NCBI GenBank assembly: GCA_020347545.1
Contig: CP070731.1
Coordinates: 2,137,675-2,151,571 of the forward strand
Reading direction: 5' to 3'
Length of the DNA stretch: 13,897 bases
DNA from: Flavobacteriaceae bacterium
Lineage (GTDB): Bacteria > Bacteroidota > Bacteroidia > Flavobacteriales > Flavobacteriaceae
The notes under the pieces are model-generated. The model saw only the letters and a program-made list of their open reading frames with translations. It had not been told where the DNA came from and made no database searches. The stretch's first letter is position 1. Each line of letters opens with the position of its first letter. Positions 7,926 through 13,897 of this stretch are shown in pieces. Made by a program: the position numbers and the translations under genes.

Positions 7926-9374
7926 CTATTTTCTGACCAGCTGTCGGATCTTAATTTTAAAGGCTGCAAAGAAAAGGGTCATAAAGGGGCTTAACCAGTT
8001 AAAGATGGCATAGACAAAATAATCAGCAACACTTACGCCCAATACGCCGGACTGATATGCTCCACAGGTATTCCATGGAACCAATACGGAGGTAACTGTT
8101 CCCGAATCTTCAAGGGTTCTACTCAAATTTTCAGGAGCTAAATCCCTGTCTTTATAAGCCTGTTTGAACATTTTACCCGGAACAACAAGGGCCAGATACT
8201 GATCAGATGCCGTAACATTCAGGGCCAGACAAGTTGCTACTGTACTGGCAAACAATCCAAATACGGTATGTGCCATTTTTAAAAGTGCTGCACTAATTGT
8301 TGAAAGCGCTCCAATGGCATCCATAACTCCTCCAAAAACCATGGCACAAAGAATAAGCCATATCGTACCCAGCATTCCGTACATTCCTCCTGAGGAGAAC
8401 AAATCGTTTAATTCTGTGTTGCTTGTTTCAACAGATGTATCAACTGTTATGGCGTTCATAATACCCTGATAAGCTGCACGAAAATCCAGTTGTTCGGCTC
8501 CTGCCACGTTTACAACAATATCGGGTTGGAAAAAGATGGCAAATATCCCTCCCAGTAAGGTCCCGGCCAATAGTGCAATCAAGGGCTGTGTCTTTCTGAT
8601 AATCAACAATATAACAGCAACTGGCACGATAAACAGCCACCCACTTATATGAAAAGATTCCTCAATGGAAGCCAGTATCGAAGCCGTATCCGCTGTCCCA
8701 GAAGTTTCAACGGTAAACCCTATGATTATAAAAATGATAAGCGTAATCGAAATTGTGGGTACGGTGGTAAAAGCCATATACCGTATATGGGTAAACAAAT
8801 CAGTTCCCGCCATGGCAGGGGCCAGATTTGTCGTGTCTGAAAGAGGAGACATTTTATCTCCAAAATATGCCCCTGATAAAACGGCTCCGGCAGCCATTCC
8901 CAAGGGAATGCCCAAAGCTCCTCCGATACCTATCAAGGCGATTCCCACGGTGGCAGAAGTTGTCCAGGAACTACCTGTCGCAATGGAAATCACAGCACAT
9001 ATAATAACGGTCGCCGGTAAAAATACGGTAGGGTTCAACAATTTTAAGCCATAGTAGATCATGGTTGGAATAACCCCGCTTATCAGCCAGGTTCCCGCCA
9101 GGGCCCCAACAAACAGCAGTATCAAAATAGCTCCTGTTGTAGATTTGATGTTGTCGGCAACTTCTTCGATCATCCGACGGTAGGTTACTTTGTTCAAAAA
9201 TCCTACAATTGCCGCCACAGCGGCTCCCAGTAAAAGGATGAATTGATTGGATCCACTCAAGGCGTCATCTCCGTAAACAAAAACATTGTAAGCGAGCATT
9301 CCAATAAGTGCAATCACAGGAATTAAAGCTTCATAAATATTAAGTTCTTTATTCCTAATTATCTGTTCATCCAT
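7926..9374 (-). CDS. nhaC: Na+/H+ antiporter, NhaC family
   Basis: This integral inner-membrane protein is expected to exchange Na+ for H+, for pH and sodium homeostasis. With the start at 9374 it has 482 residues and about 11-12 hydrophobic segments. The first follows a short charged N-terminus (MDEQIIRNKELN). The family signature is intact: GSSWTTSATVGIALIGIG (about 134-151) and SGAYFGDKMSPLSDTTNLAP (167-186), whose charged and hydroxyl residues line the ion path. The C-terminal half has the repeat-like segments DSGTVTSVLVPWNTCGAYQ and YFVYAIFNWLSPFM, also typical of NhaC. An upstream in-frame ATG at 9407 would add 11 residues (MCNITKSIEFY), which look unlike a conserved N-terminus, so I prefer the second Met. 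It could instead be a related substrate exchanger of the same fold (some relatives carry malate/lactate), but the motifs favour Na+/H+. Confidence 0.9.
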   Translation of the reverse strand: MDEQIIRNKELNIYEALIPVIALIGMLAYNVFVYGDDALSGSNQFILLLGAAVAAIVGFLNKVTYRRMIEEVADNIKSTTGAILILLFVGALAGTWLISGVIPTMIYYGLKLLNPTVFLPATVIICAVISIATGSSWTTSATVGIALIGIGGALGIPLGMAAGAVLSGAYFGDKMSPLSDTTNLAPAMAGTDLFTHIRYMAFTTVPTISITLIIFIIIGFTVETSGTADTASILASIEESFHISGWLFIVPVAVILLIIRKTQPLIALLAGTLLGGIFAIFFQPDIVVNVAGAEQLDFRAAYQGIMNAITVDTSVETSNTELNDLFSSGGMYGMLGTIWLILCAMVFGGVMDAIGALSTISAALLKMAHTVFGLFASTVATCLALNVTASDQYLALVVPGKMFKQAYKDRDLAPENLSRTLEDSGTVTSVLVPWNTCGAYQSGVLGVSVADYFVYAIFNWLSPFMTLFFAAFKIKIRQLVRK

Positions 9375-9430
9375 ATAAAATTCAATTGATTTTGTAATGT
9401 TACACAAAAACTACGACTTTAAGAAATGAA

Positions 9431-9447
9431 GGAAATTTAATATTTCC
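9431..9447. repeat. Short inverted repeat between nhaC and the DinB-like gene
   Basis: GGAAAT and ATTTCC form a 6-base inverted repeat with a 5-base AT spacer, 57 bases before nhaC and 26 bases before the DinB-like gene. It could be an operator for the divergent pair, but in AT-rich DNA such a repeat may be chance. Confidence 0.25.
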
Positions 9448-9473
9448 ATACATTAACCTTAAATCGACAAAAA

Positions 9474-10043
9474 ATGAAAAAATCAATTAACTATTTGCTA
9501 ATTTCTTTAGTAGCCATTGGATTACTGGCTTTTACAAACCTTAAACCCGATGTAAGCTCAGGATTCAAAAGCTCTTTTACCGAAACCTTGAAAAATGCAA
9601 AAGCCTACACTTTAGAAGTTGCGGAAAAAATGCCTGCGGAAGATTATACATTTAGGCCTCATGATTCAGTGAGAACCTTTGGCGAGCAGCTTGCTCATAT
9701 CTCCATGTCGTCTTCGTTACTTAACAAGATGTTTATCAAAGGAGAAAAGGTAGAATTTGATCCGGCTGAAGGTGAAAAAATGATGAAAATGGTTGGAGCC
9801 TCGAAGGATGAAACCATAAAAGTCATCAATGAAAGTTTCGACGAAGTTATTGCAACCATTGAATCTATGAGCGATGAAGACCTCCAGACAACTTTTGTGT
9901 TTGGATTTGCACCCAACAAACCCGAGTTAACCAAAGAACAAGGCTTTCTTTTTATTCGTGATCATATCACACATCACAGGGCCCAGGCAATCACCTATTT
10001 AAGGATGAAAGATCATGATGCCCCGCAATACAGACCTTTCTAA
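9474..10043 (+). CDS. Exported DinB-like (DinB_2 / damage-inducible fold) protein
   Basis: The 189-aa protein has an N-terminal signal peptide or anchor (MKKSINYLLISLVAIGLLAF). The rest is mostly helical and fits the DinB-like four-helix bundle. The three-histidine metal site of the fold appears intact: H75 in EQLAHISM and H164 and H168 in IRDHITHHRAQAITYLR, the last being the classic DHxxHHRGQ-type motif. Other typical features are TFRPHDSVRTFGEQLAHI (59-76) and the ending MKDHDAPQYRPF. The family includes thiol transferases such as those using mycothiol or bacillithiol, but many members have no assigned reaction and none can be inferred here. The gene is divergent from nhaC and ends at a strong terminator, so it is probably monocistronic. 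Confidence 0.85.
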   Translation: MKKSINYLLISLVAIGLLAFTNLKPDVSSGFKSSFTETLKNAKAYTLEVAEKMPAEDYTFRPHDSVRTFGEQLAHISMSSSLLNKMFIKGEKVEFDPAEGEKMMKMVGASKDETIKVINESFDEVIATIESMSDEDLQTTFVFGFAPNKPELTKEQGFLFIRDHITHHRAQAITYLRMKDHDAPQYRPF

Positions 10044-10070
10044 TACAAATGCAGATCTTCCTAAAAAATA

Positions 10071-10102
10071 AAAACCCGTTTCTCTTGTGAAACGGGTTTT
10101 TT
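10071..10102 (+). terminator. Intrinsic terminator after the DinB-like gene
   Basis: A perfect 12-base-pair stem (AAAACCCGTTTC, 10071-10082, pairs with 10089-10100) with a 6-base loop is followed by a short T tract. It lies 28 bases after the stop codon. Confidence 0.9.
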
Positions 10103-10131
10103 CAAAAATAAACCCCTCTGAAAACCAGATA

Positions 10132-10162
10132 TTTGTATAGAAATCCATTTTTTTTACTTTTT
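10132..10162 (+). promoter_or_regulatory. Possible promoter of the 106-aa gene
   Basis: TTTG at 10132-10135, a 19-base spacer, and TACTTTTT at 10155-10162 (one mismatch from TAnnTTTG) give the normal Bacteroidota -33/-7 arrangement, 50 bases before the ATG at 10213. The run of T around the -7 box makes the match less specific. Confidence 0.35.
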
Positions 10163-10212
10163 TACGCAACCTCTCTTCCATTCACGTATCTAAATGACAA
10201 ATCCCCCAAACT

Positions 10213-10533
10213 ATGAAACTTGAATATTCTATATTGGAACATTTAAGTAACAATGACAACGGAAAATTTGTCGATGTTACTTTTATCGAAGATGATTATG
10301 TTTCTATTGGTAATGCACTTGCTGAGTTGCAGGGTAGAAACATGATACTGGTTGACAGGACCAGTAGCAGAGATTTTGAAGCTTTTGGAATCGGAAACGA
10401 CAGAAAAAAAGCGCTGAAAGCCAAAATCAAAATGAACGGAAGAATTTATTTTCATTCTATGAAAAGTAAAATTGGTAAGGTTGATTCTAGTGACGAAAGA
10501 AAGAATCGATGGAGTTTGAGTTACTTTTTTTAA
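10213..10533 (+). CDS. Hypothetical 106-aa protein, possibly winged-helix-like
   Basis: I do not recognise a named family. The first half alternates helix-like and short strand-like segments (KLEYSILEHLSNNDNGKF, then a second helix about SIGNALAELQGRN, then MILVDRT). A later pair of strands (AKIKMNGRIYFHSM) would complete a wing. This order resembles small winged-helix DNA-binding folds common as hypothetical proteins in Flavobacteriaceae, but that is inference from pattern only. The C-terminus is basic (KSKIGKVDSSDERKNRWSL). There is no signal peptide or membrane segment. The gene stands alone: a terminator precedes it, a promoter-like pair lies upstream, and its own terminator follows. The ATG is the first in frame, and overall codon use resembles its neighbours, so I believe it is real. 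Confidence 0.72.
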   Translation: MKLEYSILEHLSNNDNGKFVDVTFIEDDYVSIGNALAELQGRNMILVDRTSSRDFEAFGIGNDRKKALKAKIKMNGRIYFHSMKSKIGKVDSSDERKNRWSLSYFF

Positions 10534-10593
10534 CGGTTAAAGTTTAAATATGACATAACATTTACTCAAGGTTAATCTTAGGATTATAGATCG

Positions 10594-10620
10594 GGGTTTG
10601 ATTTATCAGACCCTTTTTTT
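10594..10620 (+). terminator. Intrinsic terminator after the 106-aa gene
   Basis: GGGTTTGAT (10594-10602) pairs with ATCAGACCC (10605-10613), including one G-U pair, and is followed at once by seven T. The innermost pairs probably open to form the loop. It lies 60 bases after the stop codon. Confidence 0.8.
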
Positions 10621-10759
10621 GTGCTTTAAAGTCTGTTGTAAAAAACATTTCGAACTTTCCTTTTGTGCTCTGAAAACAAAAGAAACATGTTATATTAGAC
10701 GTGGGAATTTTAAATTTACCATAATAACAATATCAAATAATTTTTAATAGCAGGTCTGA

Positions 10760-11746
10760 ATGATTTCAAATACAAAAAGTATGCTTCAACGCTGGCTGGT
10801 ATTGCCTGCATTTTGTATGGTATTTTGGATTTCAGCCCAGGCGCAGCGAGTTATTAACGAGGAGATCCTTGCTCAGGGAACCATTGATCTGGCTCCAGGT
10901 ATTCAAATTGATAAAATTAATGCCGGCTATACCTTGTGGCTTCCTGACAAGAATCCGATTAAAGGACTGATTCTGTTTACACATGCAAGAAGAGATACCC
11001 TTCAGACCAATGAACTCATCGATGCTGCCCTTAAGAAAAATTTGGCGGTAATGTATGCAACCACCAGTAACAGACTTGATTTCTTTTTTGATGAAGCCAG
11101 AATAAGAGAAATACGAGGCTACCTTAATTCGGTAATTGAAAACTATTCCATCCCAAGAAAAAACCTGATGTATTGTGGAATGTCACTGGAAGGGACACGA
11201 GCCTTAAAACTGGTAATTGATGATGCAATAAATAAGCACAAAAACCATTTAAAGCCTCTTGCGGTGGCAATATGCGATTCCCCGCTGGATATGGTTCGAT
11301 TTCATAATGAAATGGTAAAAGCCGTAAAACTGAACTTTGATCCTATCGCCTCTAATGAAGGTAAGTGGGTATCTTCCTATCTTGAAAATAATCTTGGAGG
11401 CACACCAAAAGATAATTTTGAGGCCTATGCGTCTTATTCCCCTTTTTGTTATGCGCTCCAAAGTAAAGAAACACTGAATTCATTCAAGGGAATAGCCGTT
11501 CGTGCCTATACGGAGCCTGATGTGAATTGGTGGATAGAAAACAGAAGAAAAGACTATTATGGAATGAATTCTATTGATCTGGCAGCATTTGTCAATGCCC
11601 TTAAAATTCATGGCCACGATCAGGCTGAGTTAATTATCACAACAGATAAGGGATTCAGTGACAACGGCTCACGACATCCGCATAACTGGAGTATTGTTGA
11701 TGAAAAGGAGCTCGTACAATGGTTTTCAAACCTTTTAAATGAATAA
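10760..11746 (+). CDS. Exported alpha/beta-hydrolase-fold protein with atypical nucleophile elbow
   Basis: The 328-aa protein has a signal peptide (about residues 1-28, cleavage likely after AQA), so it acts in the periplasm or outside. The mature part looks like an alpha/beta hydrolase: a strand GLILFTHARRDT (69-80), a helix, then the elbow strand NLMYCGMSLEGTRALKL with the candidate nucleophile S142. The usual elbow is GxSxG, but here it is G-M-S-L-E-G, with E144 (codon GAA) at the conserved second glycine. Candidate later catalytic residues are D254 in YTEPDVNWW and H306/H308 in SRHPHNW. It may be active, altered or a non-catalytic relative; sequence alone does not decide. A second in-frame Met lies at residue 8. 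It starts a same-strand run and is followed after 22 bases by another exported hydrolase. No convincing promoter is seen in the 139 bases after the preceding terminator. Confidence 0.8.
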   Translation: MISNTKSMLQRWLVLPAFCMVFWISAQAQRVINEEILAQGTIDLAPGIQIDKINAGYTLWLPDKNPIKGLILFTHARRDTLQTNELIDAALKKNLAVMYATTSNRLDFFFDEARIREIRGYLNSVIENYSIPRKNLMYCGMSLEGTRALKLVIDDAINKHKNHLKPLAVAICDSPLDMVRFHNEMVKAVKLNFDPIASNEGKWVSSYLENNLGGTPKDNFEAYASYSPFCYALQSKETLNSFKGIAVRAYTEPDVNWWIENRRKDYYGMNSIDLAAFVNALKIHGHDQAELIITTDKGFSDNGSRHPHNWSIVDEKELVQWFSNLLNE

Positions 11747-11768
11747 TAACATTTTAAACCTTCAATAA

Positions 11769-12608
11769 ATGACTATGAAAAAGCCTTTAGCAAACACAAT
11801 TATCTTGCTGGTTTTTACTTTCTGTTTTGGCTCCCTATGGTCCCAGGATGCCTCTTACGCATTGGATGTATCGATACCTTATTATAGTGAAACGCGTCAG
11901 AGCCAGGATTCCTATGTAAAAGAGCGCTGTGTCCTGGATATTTATTTCCCAAAGGAGGTTAAATCTTTTTCTACCATAGTATGGTTCCATGGAGGTAGTC
12001 TAAAAGCCGGTGAAAAAGAAATTCCTGAGGCCCTTAAGAATCAAAACCTTGCTGTAGTAGGAGTTAATTATCGATTGTATCCAAAGGTTAAAGCTCCGGG
12101 ATATATTGAGGATGCGGCCGCCGCGGTGGCCTGGGTATTCAATAATATTGAGTCCTACGGTGGAGATCCGAATTCTATTTTTGTTTCCGGTCATTCTGCT
12201 GGAGGTTATTTGGCAAGTATGGTAGGTTTTGATAAATCTTATCTGGCAAAATATGATATCGATGCGAATCAGATTGCAGGGCTTATTCCTTTCAGCGGCC
12301 ATACCATAACTCATTTTACGGTAAGAGAAGAAAGGGGAATCCAAGGTACTCAGCCTGTCATTGACGAACTGGCACCATTGTATCATGTCAGATCGGATGC
12401 ACCTCCTCTACTTATGATAACAGGAGACAGAGAAAAGGAGCTATTGGGCAGATATGAAGAAAACGCCTATATGATGAGGATGATGAAAGTGGCCGGGCAT
12501 ATGGATACTCGAATCATGGAACTGGATGGTTATGATCACGGGATGACCTATCCGGCATTTCCATTATTAATCGAAGAAGTTAGACGGATAATGAATGAAA
12601 AGAATTAA
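11769..12608 (+). CDS. Exported alpha/beta hydrolase (esterase, HSL/BD-FAE-like)
   Basis: The 279-aa protein has a signal peptide (about residues 1-26, ending near LWSQ). It has a complete esterase set: the oxyanion-hole motif WFHGGSL (72-78, HGG 74-76), YRLYP (101-105), the nucleophile elbow GHSAGG with S143, the acid D220 in LMITGDREKE, and H257 in GYDHGMTY. This layout is that of carboxylesterases of the hormone-sensitive lipase / BD-FAE group, which hydrolyse ester bonds; the natural substrate is unknown. It is the second of two adjacent exported alpha/beta-hydrolase-fold genes but is not obviously a recent duplicate of the first, since motifs and length differ. A second ATG at 11775 (MKKPLANT) would give a more standard signal peptide and is an equally possible start. 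Confidence 0.9.
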   Translation: MTMKKPLANTIILLVFTFCFGSLWSQDASYALDVSIPYYSETRQSQDSYVKERCVLDIYFPKEVKSFSTIVWFHGGSLKAGEKEIPEALKNQNLAVVGVNYRLYPKVKAPGYIEDAAAAVAWVFNNIESYGGDPNSIFVSGHSAGGYLASMVGFDKSYLAKYDIDANQIAGLIPFSGHTITHFTVREERGIQGTQPVIDELAPLYHVRSDAPPLLMITGDREKELLGRYEENAYMMRMMKVAGHMDTRIMELDGYDHGMTYPAFPLLIEEVRRIMNEKN

Positions 12609-12650
12609 ATTTAAGCCTGATTTCTAATTCCAGTTAAATTCTTTTTGAGG

Positions 12651-13358
12651 ATGAAAAACAATTTGATAATTCCGGCACTTTTGATTGGATTCGGGCTCAT
12701 TATATCCGGGTTCTTCATTGGTAACATGCATAAAAAAGCCATTGAACACAATCGATTTGTACAGGTAAAAGGACTGTCTGAAAGAGAAGTTCAAGCTGAT
12801 CTTGCCGTTTGGCCGATCAATACCATATTGACAGGAAATGATCTAAAATCCTTAAAAAATGAAATTGAAAACCAAAACAAGGAGGTATATCAGTTTTTTC
12901 TTGATCAGGGATTTAACGATGGTGAACTTACCAAGGGAATGACAAATATAACGGATGCGAAAAGTAATATTTACAGCAATAACCCTTCGGTTGGTTTCCG
13001 ATATCTGGCGAAGTCAGAATTTACGGTTCGGACAAAAGATATTAAAAAATTACAAAAAGCTTTGGCTGAATCATTGAACCTTATGTCCTCAGGAATCGTC
13101 CTCGGTTCAAAAAACGAGTGGCGCCCGATTGAATACATTTTTACAGGTTTAAATGAGTTAAAACCTTCTATGATCGAAGAGGCTACCACCAATGCAAGAC
13201 AGGTAGCAGAGAAATTCGCAAGAGATTCCAATTCTCAGGTAGGGCCAATAAAAATGGCCCGACAAGGTCAGTTCTCAATTAATGACAGGGATCAGAACAC
13301 ACCTGAAATCAAGATTATCAGAGTGGTTTCCACCATCGACTTTCAACTCATCAATTAG
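12651..13358 (+). CDS. SIMPL-domain (DUF541) membrane-anchored protein
   Basis: From the ATG at 12651 the product is 235 aa. A TTG two codons earlier (12645) is also in frame but is less likely as a start. Residues about 4-24 (NLIIPALLIGFGLIISGFFIG) form an N-terminal anchor or signal, and the rest should face the periplasm. The domain start FVQVKGLSEREVQADLAVWPI (about 36-56) is the typical SIMPL signature of the larger bacterial members, followed by alpha/beta repeats (TNITDAKSNIYS, FTVRTKDIKKLQKALAES, NARQVAEKFARDSNSQVG). SIMPL proteins form oligomeric assemblies in some bacteria and are linked to oxidative-stress or envelope phenotypes, but their function is largely unknown. The gene lies 42 bases after the esterase and 7 bases before the DUF1330 gene, suggesting one operon. 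Confidence 0.87.
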   Translation: MKNNLIIPALLIGFGLIISGFFIGNMHKKAIEHNRFVQVKGLSEREVQADLAVWPINTILTGNDLKSLKNEIENQNKEVYQFFLDQGFNDGELTKGMTNITDAKSNIYSNNPSVGFRYLAKSEFTVRTKDIKKLQKALAESLNLMSSGIVLGSKNEWRPIEYIFTGLNELKPSMIEEATTNARQVAEKFARDSNSQVGPIKMARQGQFSINDRDQNTPEIKIIRVVSTIDFQLIN

Positions 13359-13365
13359 ATTTAAT

Positions 13366-13656
13366 ATGGCAGCATTTGTACTCGTAGAAATTGACATCCA
13401 CGATATGGAACTCTATCAATCATATACCTTGTTGACCCCGGCAACCATTGCTGCCTATGACGGAAAATTTGTGGTTCGTGGCGGGGAGGTATCCCTTCTG
13501 GAAGGAGACTGGAACCCGGAGAGGATAGTACTACTTGAATTTCCAAGTGTGGAGAAAGCAAATGAATGGTGGCATTCTGAATCCTATGAAAAAGCCAGAA
13601 AAATAAGGCAAAAAGCAGCAACAACGAAAATGATCGTTTTGAAAGGAGTTTCCTGA
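13366..13656 (+). CDS. DUF1330-family protein
   Basis: The 96-aa protein (MAAFVLVEIDIHD...) has the DUF1330 layout: strand FVLVEI, a helix with YQSYTLLTPATIAAYDGKF, RGGEVSLLEGDW, RIVLLEFPSVEKANEWW and SESYEKARKIRQ (70-82). These are the landmarks of the dimeric alpha+beta ferredoxin-like barrel fold, about 95 aa. Members are small cytoplasmic proteins of unknown role. An ATG at 13282 is in frame but lies inside the SIMPL gene and would add 28 residues unlike the family, so I chose 13366. It follows the SIMPL gene by 7 bases and precedes the PhzF-like gene by 39 bases, probably in one transcript. Confidence 0.9.
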   Translation: MAAFVLVEIDIHDMELYQSYTLLTPATIAAYDGKFVVRGGEVSLLEGDWNPERIVLLEFPSVEKANEWWHSESYEKARKIRQKAATTKMIVLKGVS

Positions 13657-13695
13657 TCAGTTCAATTGAGTTTCACTTCGTTAAAATTTTGAAAA

Positions 13696-13897
13696 ATGTT
13701 TAAACAAAAAATGTATCAGGTAGATGCTTTTACGGATCACCTGTTTGGAGGTAACCCGGCGGCAGTATGTGTTTTAGATCAATGGTTCGAGGAAAATCTT
13801 ATGCAGCAAATCGCTGCTGAAAACAACCTTTCCGAAACTTCTTTTGTTGTAAAAAAAGATAATCACTACGAAATTAGATGGTTCACACCCGTTGCGG
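13696..13897 (+). CDS. PhzF-family protein (partial, 5' end only)
   Basis: I translated 67 residues from the ATG at 13696 to the right edge; there is no stop. The start MYQVDAFTDHLFGGNPAAVC (from residue 6) and IAAENNLSETSFVV, with E47 at the position of the catalytic glutamate of PhzF, then IRWFTPVA, are the hallmarks of PhzF-like proteins (diaminopimelate-epimerase-like fold). True PhzF isomerises trans-2,3-dihydro-3-hydroxyanthranilate in phenazine synthesis. Most members in other bacteria have unknown substrates, and no other phenazine genes are here, so phenazine production should not be inferred. The first Met (MFKQK) may be five residues upstream of the family start at the second Met (13711). 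It is last in the visible hydrolase/SIMPL/DUF1330 run. Confidence 0.92.
   Translation, partial: MFKQKMYQVDAFTDHLFGGNPAAVCVLDQWFEENLMQQIAAENNLSETSFVVKKDNHYEIRWFTPVA

Noticed and set aside
8665..9054. Plus-strand open frame of 129 codons inside nhaC
   Set aside because: It is antisense to conserved transmembrane coding sequence; its hydrophobic composition follows from the nhaC codons.
9999..10181. Minus-strand 60-codon open frame across the DinB-like gene end
   Set aside because: It reads through the strong terminator stem and overlaps the end of the DinB-like gene; no recognisable protein.
11769..12608. The two adjacent hydrolases as a recent tandem duplication
   Set aside because: Length, elbow motif, oxyanion region and surrounding residues differ throughout; they share only the fold.
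13696..13897. Phenazine biosynthesis cluster, suggested by the PhzF-like gene
   Set aside because: No other phenazine genes are visible, and PhzF-like proteins are common in organisms that make no phenazines.

Overview
The window looks like ordinary chromosome from a member of the Bacteroidota, most likely the family Flavobacteriaceae. The evidence is moderately AT-rich DNA, near absence of Shine-Dalgarno sequences, several perfect TAnnTTTG -7 promoter elements (the Bacteroidota sigma-factor signature), and family types typical of this group: a Porin_10-like barrel protein, a Bacteroidota-type nucleoid-associated protein and an NhaC antiporter. There are no rRNA or tRNA genes, CRISPR arrays, insertion sequences, phage genes or attachment sites, and coding density is high. 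No gap between genes exceeds about 230 bases.

Left part (1-4249). The window opens inside lysS (lysyl-tRNA synthetase, minus strand, 3' end missing). It is divergent from a two-gene plus-strand unit: a 53-aa YqaE/Pmp3 membrane protein whose stop overlaps the start of lipB (octanoyltransferase of lipoate synthesis). Convergent to lipB is a minus-strand block. In transcription order this is rnhB (RNase HII), a chagasin-like protease-inhibitor lipoprotein overlapping rnhB by 4 bases, and a YejK/NdpA-type nucleoid-associated protein that probably has its own promoter.

Middle part (4317-9374). A putative outer-membrane beta-barrel protein is transcribed divergently from rnhB; both have perfect -7 elements in the shared 94-base gap. 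It is followed by a COG2509-type FAD-dependent dehydrogenase. Convergent to that, with only 10 bases between stops, is an NhaC-family Na+/H+ antiporter.

Right part (9474-13897). An exported DinB-like four-helix protein ends at a strong intrinsic terminator. A lone 106-aa gene of unknown function follows and has its own terminator. The last block is a same-strand run with gaps of 7-42 bases: an exported alpha/beta-hydrolase-fold protein with an unusual nucleophile elbow, an exported esterase with an intact triad, a membrane-anchored SIMPL-domain protein, a DUF1330 protein and the start of a PhzF-family protein.

I see mainly housekeeping and envelope functions and no clear sign of an undescribed multi-gene system. 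The points most worth a second look are the altered elbow of the first hydrolase, the small-molecule/hydrolase gene run it begins, the inhibitor coupled to rnhB, a Gly-to-Glu change in LipB, and the small YqaE gene coupled to lipB.
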